From: DATAMF01 sp964472565
GTDB taxonomy: Bacteria; Chloroflexota; Anaerolineae; Aggregatilineales; Aggregatilineaceae
Direction: 5' to 3'
DNA length: 20,772 nucleotides
Assembly: GCA_964472565.1 (NCBI GenBank)
Contig: CAYYNB010000108.1
Span: 1-20,772, forward strand
The notes beneath the pieces were generated by a model. That model was not told the origin of the DNA, searched no databases, and saw only the letters and a program-made list of their open reading frames with translations. Positions 1 through 7,063 of this stretch are shown one piece after another. Within the stretch, counting starts at the first letter, position 1. The number at the start of each line of letters is the position of its first letter. The position numbers were made by a program, and so were the translations under genes.

Positions 1-297
1 GGACTCACCACGGAACGCGCCCTGTATGAACTCAAGCGCCAGCTTTCCGCCGGACGGTATGCCCTGGTGAACCTCGATGCGCAGAAATTGACTTACTACC
101 GGGGATCAGCGGTGCGGTTCCATACCGTGTGGGTAACGGGCATCCGGCAGGACGCGAACGGAAACGTGATCAGCATCATCACAAATGACAGTTTGCGCGG
201 CCCGCTGGTCGAGTATCCGGTGGCTGAATTTCTGGCGGCGTGGGCCAGCCAGTTTAACTATTACGCGATTTTCGTGCAGGTGGCGGTAAAGCTTTGA
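1..297 (+). CDS. C39-like peptidase domain protein, C-terminal part (cut by window edge)
   Basis: The reading frame is open from base 1 to a TGA at 295-297, so the start lies outside the window; 98 residues are visible. The layout resembles the second half of a C39/BtrH-type papain-like domain. A segment ending in ALVNLD is followed by FHTVWVTGI, whose His would be the catalytic one. A strand with ITNDSLRG sits where such proteins usually have a DP motif, and then come VEYPVAEFLAAW and a hydrophobic end (YYAIFVQVAVKL). The Cys that would complete the active site would be upstream and cannot be seen. Such proteins process peptides or are inactive relatives. The family call rests on pattern memory of the His region and the aeF..W ending, so it is moderate. 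Nothing visible downstream belongs to the same operon. Confidence 0.5.
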   Translation, partial: GLTTERALYELKRQLSAGRYALVNLDAQKLTYYRGSAVRFHTVWVTGIRQDANGNVISIITNDSLRGPLVEYPVAEFLAAWASQFNYYAIFVQVAVKL

Positions 298-484
298 CTT
301 GATGGGATTTATTAGAAATATTGAATATGAAAAACAGTGTTTTTGCAATTAAAGTGCCAGAAATGGCAGCTATAAATACAGAAAAACAAAATGCAAAAAG
401 ACCCTTACCAAGAATAACAATAATTGAAGCAATTAAGATGGCTAATAGTGATAGACACGTAACAAATTTCTCTTTTGATCGCAT
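254..484 (-). CDS. Possible small two-helix membrane protein (uncertain)
   Basis: This 76-aa minus-strand frame starts at an ATG preceded by GGGGGAAAG at a suitable distance. It encodes two clear hydrophobic stretches (about residues 8-27 and 29-55) and then a basic tail (KSHQVKALPPPARKSR). The last 44 bases overlap the 3' end of the upstream peptidase-like gene on the opposite strand. The DNA is AT-rich, and hydrophobic frames opposite A-rich stretches arise by chance, so this could be spurious. A 60-aa plus-strand frame (321-503) covers the same DNA but has no good ribosome site and no recognisable composition. I cannot name a family. Confidence 0.25.
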   Translation of the reverse strand: MRSKEKFVTCLSLLAILIASIIVILGKGLFAFCFSVFIAAISGTLIAKTLFFIFNISNKSHQVKALPPPARKSRNS

Positions 485-708
485 TTCTTTCCCCCAAAAA
501 TAGGTTTCCCAAACTGTAATCTAAGATTAAAGGAAAACCAGGGAGTCTTTTTCACCCCTAATTTATCCGGTTTAGGTGTATCAGTCAATGATGCACCACT
601 GCTTCGTTCATTTAAGGTAGCGATAACATTATTTGAGACTGTGATAACCATCACAGTCTCAAAAAGCTGTAAAGTGAGCATCGTTAGTCAATCACGAGGG
701 ACACAACG
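298..708. other. AT-rich intergenic region
   Basis: The 411 bases between the two confident genes are much poorer in GC than the flanks: row 361-420 is 18/60 GC by my count, against 35/60 for row 61-120. It holds the doubtful small membrane frame, an imperfect hairpin around 503-540 with a central TAATCT-A-AGATTA (517-529), and the long CRP-like palindrome at 633-662. I found no convincing -35/-10 pair for the downstream operon. The base composition suggests either a long regulatory region or remnant foreign DNA. Confidence 0.6.
633..662. promoter_or_regulatory. CRP/FNR-family-type operator within a 13-bp perfect inverted repeat
   Basis: The arms TTGAGACTGTGAT (633-645) and ATCACAGTCTCAA (650-662) are perfectly complementary around AACC. 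The core at 640-655 is TGTGA-N6-TCACA, the classical CRP-family spacing and sequence. It lies 46 bases before the ATG of the membrane cytochrome-like gene. The hairpin is not followed by a T-run on the plus strand and is not a convincing terminator in either direction, so an operator is the better reading. Whether it activates or represses cannot be told, because no clear -10/-35 is visible nearby. Confidence 0.6.
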
Positions 709-1227
709 ATGCTCAAGTTCAACAAAAACAAAATCAAGTTCTACCTGGATGTGGTGCTGATCGCGGTCTATGTCGTGCTGATGGAGCCGCAGTTTACGGG
801 TGAAAGCTGGCATGAATGGGTCGGGTTGGCGATTGGCGGCGCGGTGCTGATCCATCTGGCGCTGAACTGGAAATGGATCGTCACTGTCACCCGGCGCTTT
901 TTCGGCCATGTGGCGCGGCAGGCTCGTATTAACTACCTCCTCAATCTGCTGCTGATGGTGTCCTTCACGCTGACTGTTGTCAGCGGGATCATGATCTCCA
1001 AGAACCTGAATACGGCGCAGGCTTTAGGCCTCAGCGCGACGGCTTCGCGCAATTGGCATGCAATCCACGTCTGGATTCCAGATGTCACACTGCTGATCGT
1101 GGGTGTCCATCTGGCGCTGCATTGGAACTGGATCGTGTATACCAGCAAGCGCCGCCTGTTCAAGATGTCCCGCCGCGCCCAGCCGCGTAATGCCCAGTCT
1201 GGATTGAGCAAGGAGACTGCATCATGA
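709..1227 (+). CDS. DUF4405-like four-helix membrane protein (cytochrome-b-like)
   Basis: The 172-aa product has four predicted membrane helices, at about residues 11-28, 35-60, 76-97 and 117-143. Histidines sit at helix edges: H35 in SWHEW, H49 in IHLALNW, H117 and H120 in NWHAIH, and H134 and H138 in VHLALHW. The paired IHLALNW and VHLALHW segments make the protein look like two repeated halves. This pattern fits DUF4405-type proteins, which are thought to bind haem b and pass electrons in the membrane. The haem role is an inference from the His pattern. The ATG at 709 follows GAGGGA at a good distance. The gene overlaps the next by four bases (ATGA), so the two are translationally coupled, and it is first in a three-gene operon behind the CRP-like site. 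Confidence 0.7.
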   Translation: MLKFNKNKIKFYLDVVLIAVYVVLMEPQFTGESWHEWVGLAIGGAVLIHLALNWKWIVTVTRRFFGHVARQARINYLLNLLLMVSFTLTVVSGIMISKNLNTAQALGLSATASRNWHAIHVWIPDVTLLIVGVHLALHWNWIVYTSKRRLFKMSRRAQPRNAQSGLSKETAS

Positions 1228-1646
1228 ATCGCCGTCAATGGAAATCAATGGTGGTGTTTGTGGTCGTGGTGGTTGGCTTGAGTGCCAGTGGCTACTGGCT
1301 GCGTCAGACGGGATGGTTGCAGGTGCCGCGCGTGTTCGATGTGCCGTCTGTGCTGGCGGGAAATGACGCCAGCGCGGCGGTGCCGGAAGGTGATTTTGGC
1401 GGAGAAATGCGCGAGCGTCCCGCAGGCTTTGAAGACGGTGAGCGTCCGACCCCTCCCAGCGGCGCAGGTGAACAGGGTGTCCGTCTCGGCGGGCATGCGG
1501 AAAGCAGCGGTTTGAACTGGGATGTGCTGCCGGGTGTGCTGGCGAGTCTGTGGATTGTCGGGTTTGTGATCGCGGTGTTGGTGTACAGTCTGAAGGGCTT
1601 CGGGTTTATCGGTAAGCGGTTGCAGCGTGTAACGGTCAAAGGATAA
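1224..1646 (+). CDS. Small two-helix membrane protein with acidic Pro-rich ectodomain
   Basis: The 140-aa protein has a hydrophobic N-terminal helix (about residues 9-26) and a C-terminal helix (about 105-125) ending in a basic tail (GKRLQRVTVKG). The extracytoplasmic loop between them is rich in Gly, Glu, Pro and Asp, with no cysteines. Its ATG overlaps the stop of the DUF4405-like gene, so it is almost certainly made together with it. The next gene begins six bases after its stop. I recognise no family. A partner or assembly subunit of the membrane cytochrome-like protein is a reasonable guess from position and topology only. Confidence 0.65.
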   Translation: MNRRQWKSMVVFVVVVVGLSASGYWLRQTGWLQVPRVFDVPSVLAGNDASAAVPEGDFGGEMRERPAGFEDGERPTPPSGAGEQGVRLGGHAESSGLNWDVLPGVLASLWIVGFVIAVLVYSLKGFGFIGKRLQRVTVKG

Positions 1647-1652
1647 TGCACA

Positions 1653-2477
1653 ATGGATGAGAAGAGGATAGATCGCCGCCGGTTTTTAAAGGTGACAGGA
1701 TGTGGCGCAGCCATCGCGTTAGTAGGCGGGGGGTGTTCTCTCGCCAACAACGCGGAAGCCGCATGCCCCTATAACAAGGTAAACGATCCGTATCCGGGTG
1801 AGTGTGGGCGCTACGTGGACAAAAACGGGAATGGGATTTGTGACTTATCGGAAGCGTCCACGACGAATGCCAAAGTGATCGTCACCAGCACCCCCGCCGC
1901 GACTCAGGTTCCGGTGAACGGTGCCACCGCGACGGATGTTACGGTGCAGCAGGTCACGTGTAACCGGGGATGCAGTTTCCCCGGCGACTGCGGAAGTTAC
2001 GCCGATCTCAATGGCAATGGCATCTGTGATCTATCGGAAGTGGCGGTAGTGGGCACGGCCACCAGTACCGCCACCGTGCAGGCGACCCAGACACCATCCA
2101 GCAGCAGCACGCCGCAGGCCACCGCAACAGCATCGGGTGTAACCGCCCAGCAGATCGCGTGTAACCGGGGATGCAGCTTTCCGGGCGAGTGCGGGCGTTA
2201 TGTGGATGGCAACGCCAACGGAAAATGCGATCTGTCGGAATTATCCACGACAAGTTCGGGTGTCCCGGCGCTTCAGGTGCCGAATAACAGCGCCGGATCA
2301 TCTGGCTCCGCCGTTCAGCAGCAGGCCGCATGTAACCGGAGATGCAGTTTTCCGGGGCACTGTGGGCGCTTTGTGGACAGCGACGGCAGCGGCATCTGTG
2401 ATCTGTCGGAGGGCACAGCAGCCGGAACCGGGTCCGCGCGCTCCAGCGGTAAACCTGGCGGTCAGCGGCGGCACTAA
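1653..2477 (+). CDS. Tat-exported Cys/Asp-repeat protein, possibly a lipoprotein
   Basis: The 274-aa product begins with a twin-arginine signal (DRRRFLKVTG, residues 7-16). A hydrophobic stretch ending in LVGGGC follows, so C28 could be lipidated. Four repeats come next, at about residues 38-67, 103-129, 170-196 and 227-253, separated by Ser/Thr/Ala-rich linkers. Repeats 2-4 read CNRxCSFPGxCG followed by DxNxxGxCDLSE. The cysteines are spaced C-x3-C-x5-C-x11-C, and the DxNGNGxCD part resembles a calcium loop. Repeat 1 lacks the second cysteine (CPYNKVNDPYPGECG). Tat export implies folding, and perhaps cofactor loading, before export. Whether the cysteines hold metal, an Fe-S cluster or disulfides cannot be told from sequence. 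It is the last gene of the operon with the cytochrome-like protein, and an electron-transfer or metal-binding role outside the membrane is an inference. Confidence 0.7.
   Translation: MDEKRIDRRRFLKVTGCGAAIALVGGGCSLANNAEAACPYNKVNDPYPGECGRYVDKNGNGICDLSEASTTNAKVIVTSTPAATQVPVNGATATDVTVQQVTCNRGCSFPGDCGSYADLNGNGICDLSEVAVVGTATSTATVQATQTPSSSSTPQATATASGVTAQQIACNRGCSFPGECGRYVDGNANGKCDLSELSTTSSGVPALQVPNNSAGSSGSAVQQQAACNRRCSFPGHCGRFVDSDGSGICDLSEGTAAGTGSARSSGKPGGQRRH
1764..2411 (+). repeat. Four in-frame coding repeats (about 81-90 bp each)
   Basis: The units start at 1764, 1959, 2160 and 2331. The last three open with nearly the same bases (TGTAACCGGRGATGCAG) and end in GAT-CTRTCGGA-type codons for DLSE. 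The spacing is 195, 201 and 171 bases because the Ser/Thr linkers differ in length. The closeness at DNA level suggests fairly recent duplication of units 2-4; unit 1 is older or diverged. Confidence 0.75.
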
Positions 2478-2483
2478 GCCAGC

Positions 2484-2515
2484 CCCAAGCCGTTTGTACA
2501 AACAGATGGCTTGGG
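2484..2515 (+). terminator. Hairpin after the redox operon, possible terminator
   Basis: CCCAAGCC (2484-2491) pairs with GGCTTGGG (2508-2515). The loop contains a second perfect palindrome, GTTTGTACAAAC (2492-2503). The bases after it (TATTCTCCCTTGTTTT) are only moderately T-rich, so a terminator is plausible but not certain. Confidence 0.45.
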
Positions 2516-2589
2516 TATTCTCCCTTGTTTTCCTTGCCACCAACACAGATAATCTCATTGAGTCAGTTATGATCAGGCAGGGATATGGG

Positions 2590-3906
2590 ATGGGATCAAC
2601 CAGTCAATCAGACGCCGCACGTTATGATGTGATCGTGGTCGGTGCGGGCGCGGCAGGACTGCTGGCCGCAGGCGAGGCGGCAGCACAGGGCGCGCGTACG
2701 CTGCTGCTGGAAAAGATGGATCGCCCCGGACGTAAGCTGTCGATTACGGGGAAGGGACGCTGTAATCTGACTAACAGCGCGCCTCTGTCGGACTTTATCC
2801 GGCATTTCAGCCCCAATGGCCGCTTCCTGAAACCAGGATTTCACGCTTTTTTTGCCGATGATCTGATTCGGTTTTTGAACGATCTCAATATCCCAACGGT
2901 GACTGAACGCGGTGGGCGCGTTTTTCCGGCCAGCGGAGATGCCCAGGAGATCGTCGCCGGGCTTCTGCAATGGGTTCACGGTCAGGGGGTCACACTTCAG
3001 AATCGGGTATCCGTCGAAAAACTGCTGCTGGTCGATGGGCATATCGAAGGTGTTCAGGTCGCGCATGTCGCCGCGCGGACATCCAGGGGCGGGGCGGCGC
3101 AAAAAAGCCAGCTTCAGACCTATCACGCCCCGGCGGTCATTCTTGCCACCGGCGGCGCATCGTATCCGGGCACCGGCTCAACGGGCGATGGCTACCGTTT
3201 GGCGGCAGCCGCCGGACATTCTATTGTCCCGATCCGGCCTGCTTTGGTCCCGTTGGAAACAGCGGGCGATGTGGCGCGTCAGCTTGAAGACCTCAACTTA
3301 AAAAACGTAGCGGTCAGCTTGTGGGTGGATGGCAAAAAACAGGCGCGCGAGTTTGGCGAGATGTTGTTTACCCGGTTTGGAATATCCGGCCCGGTGATTC
3401 TGACGCTGAGTCGGCAGGTGGTTGACGCGCTGATCAACGGTGCGCATCCGACGATCTCGATTGATCTCAAACCGGCCTTAGATGAACAAAAACTGGATGA
3501 CCGGCTGCTGCGTGATATTGACCAGCATGGTAAACAGCCGTTTGCGACGCTGCTGAAAGAGCTTCTCCCGCGTGATCTGATTCCGGTCTGTGTGCAGCTT
3601 ACCGGCATTCGGGCCGACAAGCTCGCCCACCAGATCACCGCCCAGGAGCGAAAACGGCTGCGGCTGTGGCTCAAGGGTTTTCGTTTGGAGGTGACACGTT
3701 ATCGCCCCTTCAGCGAGGCAATTATCACGGCGGGCGGGGTCAGTACGCAGGAAGTCGATCCGGCGAGTATGCAGTCACGCCTGGTTAAAGGGCTTTATTT
3801 CGCGGGCGAGGTTTTGGACTTTGACGCGGATACCGGCGGATACAATTTGCAGGCGGCCTTTTCAACCGGGTGGCTGGCGGGGCGTTCAGCGGCTCGCCAG
3901 GGGTGA
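2590..3906 (+). CDS. HI0933/BaiN-type NAD(P)/FAD-dependent flavoprotein
   Basis: The 438-aa product starts with a Rossmann FAD-binding motif, VVGAGAAGLLAAGEAA (G18, G20, G23). It carries GKGRCNLTN and ends with the family signature AGEVLDFDADTGGYNLQ, where the second part of the FAD site lies. These motifs define the HI0933-like family (also annotated aminoacetone oxidase-like or BaiN); the real substrate of most members is unknown. The ATG at 2590 is chosen because AGGGA (2579-2583) sits six bases before it; the ATG at 2569 lacks a ribosome site. The open frame extends back to 2200 inside the preceding gene, but that part is a shadow. Length agrees with the family (about 400-440 aa). It is cytosolic and probably transcribed alone. 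Confidence 0.9.
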   Translation: MGSTSQSDAARYDVIVVGAGAAGLLAAGEAAAQGARTLLLEKMDRPGRKLSITGKGRCNLTNSAPLSDFIRHFSPNGRFLKPGFHAFFADDLIRFLNDLNIPTVTERGGRVFPASGDAQEIVAGLLQWVHGQGVTLQNRVSVEKLLLVDGHIEGVQVAHVAARTSRGGAAQKSQLQTYHAPAVILATGGASYPGTGSTGDGYRLAAAAGHSIVPIRPALVPLETAGDVARQLEDLNLKNVAVSLWVDGKKQAREFGEMLFTRFGISGPVILTLSRQVVDALINGAHPTISIDLKPALDEQKLDDRLLRDIDQHGKQPFATLLKELLPRDLIPVCVQLTGIRADKLAHQITAQERKRLRLWLKGFRLEVTRYRPFSEAIITAGGVSTQEVDPASMQSRLVKGLYFAGEVLDFDADTGGYNLQAAFSTGWLAGRSAARQG

Positions 3907-3948
3907 TCATCCCAAGAAAATAATTATCCTGATTCATCCGGTTTGACT

Positions 3949-3969
3949 CCCCTTCTCTGAGGGAAGGGG
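3949..3969 (+). terminator. GC-rich hairpin after the flavoprotein gene
   Basis: CCCCTTC (3949-3955) pairs with GAAGGGG (3963-3969), 42 bases past the flavoprotein stop. The bases that follow are A-rich (TAAAGAAAATAG), not T-rich, so this is not a textbook intrinsic terminator. It may be a 3' stabilising stem. Confidence 0.35.
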
Positions 3970-3993
3970 TAAAGAAAATAGTGGCGCAGCTTG

Positions 3994-4034
3994 ACACAAA
4001 TGTTCGTTAATTTTCCTCTGATTTGTGTTACAAT
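3994..4034 (+). promoter_or_regulatory. Extended -10 promoter with flanking inverted repeat upstream of dinG-like gene
   Basis: TACAAT (4029-4034) is preceded by TG at 4026-4027, giving an extended -10. No good -35 is found at 17 bases; a TTGACA at 3991-3996 is 32 bases away and too far. ACACAAAT (3994-4001) and ATTTGTGT (4021-4028) form a perfect 8-bp inverted repeat around 19 bases, ending right against the -10. A repressor bound there would block the promoter, so it could be an operator. No regulator is identifiable from sequence. Confidence 0.45.
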
Positions 4035-4072
4035 ACCCCTCTTGCTAACTACGAAACAGAATGGAGTCTGCT

Positions 4073-6877
4073 ATGCGCGACGAGTACGTCGCTTTGGACC
4101 TGGAAACCACCGGGCTAAATGCGGAGGAAGACGCGATTATTGAAATCGGCGCGGCGCGGCTTCGAGAAGGCGAAGTGCTCGAAACCTTCAGCACGCTGAT
4201 CAATCCTGGGCGCAATGTGCCGGATCGCGTCACGGCGATTACGGGCATCCGCACGGATGATCTGATCGGCAAGCCGCATGTGCGTGAAGTGCTGCCCGAT
4301 TTGCGCCGTTTTCTGGGTGACAGCCCGATTGTCGGGCACCGCATCGATTTTGACCTCAGTTTTTTGGCGCGTTACCACGTCGCAGATTCTAATTCCTCAT
4401 TCGATACCTATGATCTGGCTTCGGTGCTTTTGCCGTCTGAAGCCCGCTACAATCTCACCAATCTTACCGGTACTTTCAAGGTTGAACTCGAACACGCCCA
4501 TCGTGCCTTAGAAGATGCCGTTGCCACCGGCAAACTCTACTGGGCGCTCTGGCAGCGGATTCTGGAACTGCCGCTCGGCACGCTGCAAGAGATTGTCGAA
4601 TCCAGCCGCAATTTTGACTGGAACGCCAAGCCTATTTTTACCGAAGCGTTGGTCGAACGCAGCAAAACCGCGCTCAGCGAAAAACCCAAAAAGGCCGGGG
4701 CGGTAGACCTGGGCGAACTTTTCAAACCATCCGTGCGGGCCTGGTCGCCGCTGCGTCCGAATGCGGATATGCAGCCGTTGGATGTTGATTTTCTGGCGTC
4801 GATCATCGAAGAGGGCGGGCTGCTCGCCTCCCAGCTTCCCAACTACGAGCACCGCACCCAGCAGGTGGATATGCTGCGCGGCGTGGCGGAAGCCTTCAAC
4901 GACAACCAGCACACGATGATCGAAGCGCCTACCGGAGTCGGCAAAAGCTGGGCCTATCTGATCCCGGCGCTCTATTGGGCGGTGCAGAACAACGAGCGCG
5001 TGGTGATCAGCACGGCGACGATCAACCTGCAAGACCAGTTGATCGACAAGGATTTGCCCCTGCTGCGGGATGCGCTGGGCGTGGATTTCCGCGCGGCGGT
5101 GGTCAAGGGCCGCAGCAATTATCTGTGTCCGCGCCGCCTGATGACGCTGCGCCGCCGGGGGCCGACGTCGGTGGCCGAACTGCGCGTGCTGTCGAAGATT
5201 CTGGTCTGGCTGCTCGAATCGGACAGCGGCGACAAGGGCGAGATTTCGCTGCGCGGTTTTGAGGAAAACGCGATCTGGTCGCGGCTCAGCGCGGCGGACG
5301 AAGGCTGCACGCTGGATCGCTGCGATGGGCAGATGCACGGCGCGTGTCCGTTTTACAAAGCGCGGCGCGAAGCGGAATCAGCGCATATTCTGATCGTCAA
5401 CCATGCGCTGCTGCTGTCCGATGTCCAGGTCGGAAGCCGCGTGCTGCCCGAATACAACTACCTGATCGTGGATGAAGCGCATCACCTGGAAGAAGCCACG
5501 ACTAACGGCCTGTCGTTCCAGGTCAGCCAGGCGACCTTGCAGCGCCAGCTTGAAGACCTCGGTTCACCCAACACCGGGTTGTTAGGCGACGTGATCCGCA
5601 GCACGCGCGGCAGCATCCCGCCGCAGTATTACAAGCAGATCGAAAATTACGTGCATACGGTCAGCGATGCGCTGCGGGTGATGGGCGCGCATGTCGAGCG
5701 CTATTTTGAAACGCTCTACTATTTTCTGGACAACAGCGGCGAACTGCGCCCCGGCGAATATATGAATCAGGTGCGCATCACGCCGCAGCTTCGCCAGCGC
5801 TCCGAGTGGGCGCATGTCGAGGAAGTGTGGGACGTGTTGAGCCAGTTCACCCAGGCGATTTCGAGTGCGATGGATCGGCTGGCGCGCGGTCTGGCGAATC
5901 TGACCGAGTTCGACATTTTAGATTATGATGATCTGATGTCCAGCGTGGGCGCGGCGGCGCGTAATCTCGCCTCGATGCATCTTCAGTTGGGCGCGTTCAG
6001 CATCGCCCCGCAGGAGAATATGGTTTACTGGGTGCAGTTGGGCGAAGACCGCCAGCGCTTGTCAGTGCATGCCGCGCCGCTGCATGTCGGCCCGCTGCTC
6101 GAAGAATACCTCTGGGAAGCGAAAAATGCGGTGGTTCTCACCAGCGCGACCTTGCGCACAGCGGGCACCTTTGAATACATGCGAGATCGCCTGAATACGG
6201 AAAATGTGCGCGAAATTGTGGTGGGATCGCCCTTCGATTACAAAAACACAACGCTGGTCTATATCCCCACCGATATGCCCAGCCCCGATCAGCGCGACAA
6301 TTACCAGCGTTTCATCGAGCGCGGCCTGATCGAACTCGCGGCGGCGACAAATGGCCGTATGCTGGGCCTTTTCACCAGTTATGCCCAGCTTCGCCAGACC
6401 TCCCAGGCGATCACCCCCCGGCTGGCGTTGGGCAACATTACGGTCTTCGATCAAAGCGACGGCACCAGCCGCCAGAGTCTGCTCGAAGGCTTCAAAAACA
6501 CCGAAAAATCGGTCCTGCTCGGCACGCGCTCGTTCTGGGAGGGCGTGGATATTCCCGGCAACGATCTCAGCGTGCTGGTGATCGTGCGCCTGCCGTTTTC
6601 CGTGCCCACCGATCCGATCTTTGCGGCCCGCTGCGAACTGTATCAGAACAGCTTTTTGCAGTATTCCGTGCCCGATGCGATTCTGCGTTTCCGGCAGGGT
6701 TTCGGGCGGCTGATTCGCACCCGGCAGGATCGCGGCGTGGTGGCGCTGTTCGACAACCGGGTGATCACCAAACGGTACGGCCAGTCGTTTCTGGACAGTC
6801 TGCCGGATTGCACGGTGCGGCGCGGGCCGTTAGCCGATCTGCCGCGTGTGGCCGCTGAGTGGATCAAAACGGAGTAG
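4073..6877 (+). CDS. dinG: DinG-type 3'-5' exonuclease/ATP-dependent helicase
   Basis: The 934-aa protein joins an N-terminal DnaQ-like exonuclease (residues about 5-165; D9 and E11 in DLETTG) to an XPD/DinG-type SF2 helicase. Helicase motifs are Walker A APTGVGKS (285-292), VDEAHH (D467 to H470), LTSATLRT, GTRSFWEGVDIPG and the motif VI region QGFGRLIRTRQDRG. Cysteines C352, C412, C417 and C425 lie between motifs I and II, where XPD-family enzymes hold a 4Fe-4S cluster. The role would be processing of DNA or RNA-DNA structures in repair or replication. Length matches the exonuclease-fused DinG of Firmicutes (about 930 aa). The ATG at 4073 is preferred to 4061 because GGAG (4063-4066) lies six bases before it. 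The gene stands alone behind its own promoter. Confidence 0.9.
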   Translation: MRDEYVALDLETTGLNAEEDAIIEIGAARLREGEVLETFSTLINPGRNVPDRVTAITGIRTDDLIGKPHVREVLPDLRRFLGDSPIVGHRIDFDLSFLARYHVADSNSSFDTYDLASVLLPSEARYNLTNLTGTFKVELEHAHRALEDAVATGKLYWALWQRILELPLGTLQEIVESSRNFDWNAKPIFTEALVERSKTALSEKPKKAGAVDLGELFKPSVRAWSPLRPNADMQPLDVDFLASIIEEGGLLASQLPNYEHRTQQVDMLRGVAEAFNDNQHTMIEAPTGVGKSWAYLIPALYWAVQNNERVVISTATINLQDQLIDKDLPLLRDALGVDFRAAVVKGRSNYLCPRRLMTLRRRGPTSVAELRVLSKILVWLLESDSGDKGEISLRGFEENAIWSRLSAADEGCTLDRCDGQMHGACPFYKARREAESAHILIVNHALLLSDVQVGSRVLPEYNYLIVDEAHHLEEATTNGLSFQVSQATLQRQLEDLGSPNTGLLGDVIRSTRGSIPPQYYKQIENYVHTVSDALRVMGAHVERYFETLYYFLDNSGELRPGEYMNQVRITPQLRQRSEWAHVEEVWDVLSQFTQAISSAMDRLARGLANLTEFDILDYDDLMSSVGAAARNLASMHLQLGAFSIAPQENMVYWVQLGEDRQRLSVHAAPLHVGPLLEEYLWEAKNAVVLTSATLRTAGTFEYMRDRLNTENVREIVVGSPFDYKNTTLVYIPTDMPSPDQRDNYQRFIERGLIELAAATNGRMLGLFTSYAQLRQTSQAITPRLALGNITVFDQSDGTSRQSLLEGFKNTEKSVLLGTRSFWEGVDIPGNDLSVLVIVRLPFSVPTDPIFAARCELYQNSFLQYSVPDAILRFRQGFGRLIRTRQDRGVVALFDNRVITKRYGQSFLDSLPDCTVRRGPLADLPRVAAEWIKTE

Positions 6878-6895
6878 GTCGTGTCAGGCGGCAAA

Positions 6896-6932
6896 CGGGT
6901 GTAGAAGGTTGGGCGACAGCCTTCTGCACCCG
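6896..6932. repeat. Imperfect intergenic palindrome, possible dispersed repeat or terminator
   Basis: CGGGTGTAGAAGG (6896-6908) pairs with CCTTCTGCACCCG (6920-6932) with one mismatch around an 11-base loop. It lies just after the dinG-like stop. There is no T-run after it, so it may be a 3'-end stem or a member of a dispersed intergenic repeat family; only a genome-wide search would tell. Confidence 0.45.
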
Positions 6933-7007
6933 AAGCAATAACCGGCTTGCGAGGGCTGGGCAGCGCTTGAGAGCCACATGAAAAGGTATTTAATCCTCTA
7001 GGGAATC

Positions 7008-7016
7008 TGTTATAAT
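7008..7016 (+). promoter_or_regulatory. Extended -10 promoter of the EF-P gene
   Basis: A perfect TATAAT (7011-7016) is preceded by TG (7008-7009), the extended -10 arrangement. The -35 region (6988-6993, ATTTAA) is weak, as is usual with an extended -10. The start of transcription would be near 7023, leaving a leader of about 40 bases before the ATG at 7064. Confidence 0.65.
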
Positions 7017-7063
7017 TCTTCCGCTCAAATTAAGAGATTCTAGACTAAGGAACAGCAAGCTCC

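Noticed and set aside
321..503. Plus-strand 60-aa frame in the AT-rich gap
   Set aside because: No ribosome site and no recognisable composition; the opposite strand offers a slightly better candidate, itself doubtful.
2200..2589. N-terminal extension of the flavoprotein frame
   Set aside because: It lies inside the Tat-repeat gene and has no ribosome site; the FAD motif begins just after the ATG at 2590, which has one.
3991..3996. TTGACA as the -35 of the dinG-like promoter
   Set aside because: It is 32 bases from TACAAT, far beyond the usual 16-18; the extended -10 explains the promoter better.
4508..5338. Minus-strand open frame inside the dinG-like gene (276 aa)
   Set aside because: It is an antisense shadow of the helicase frame, which carries Walker A and DEAH motifs.
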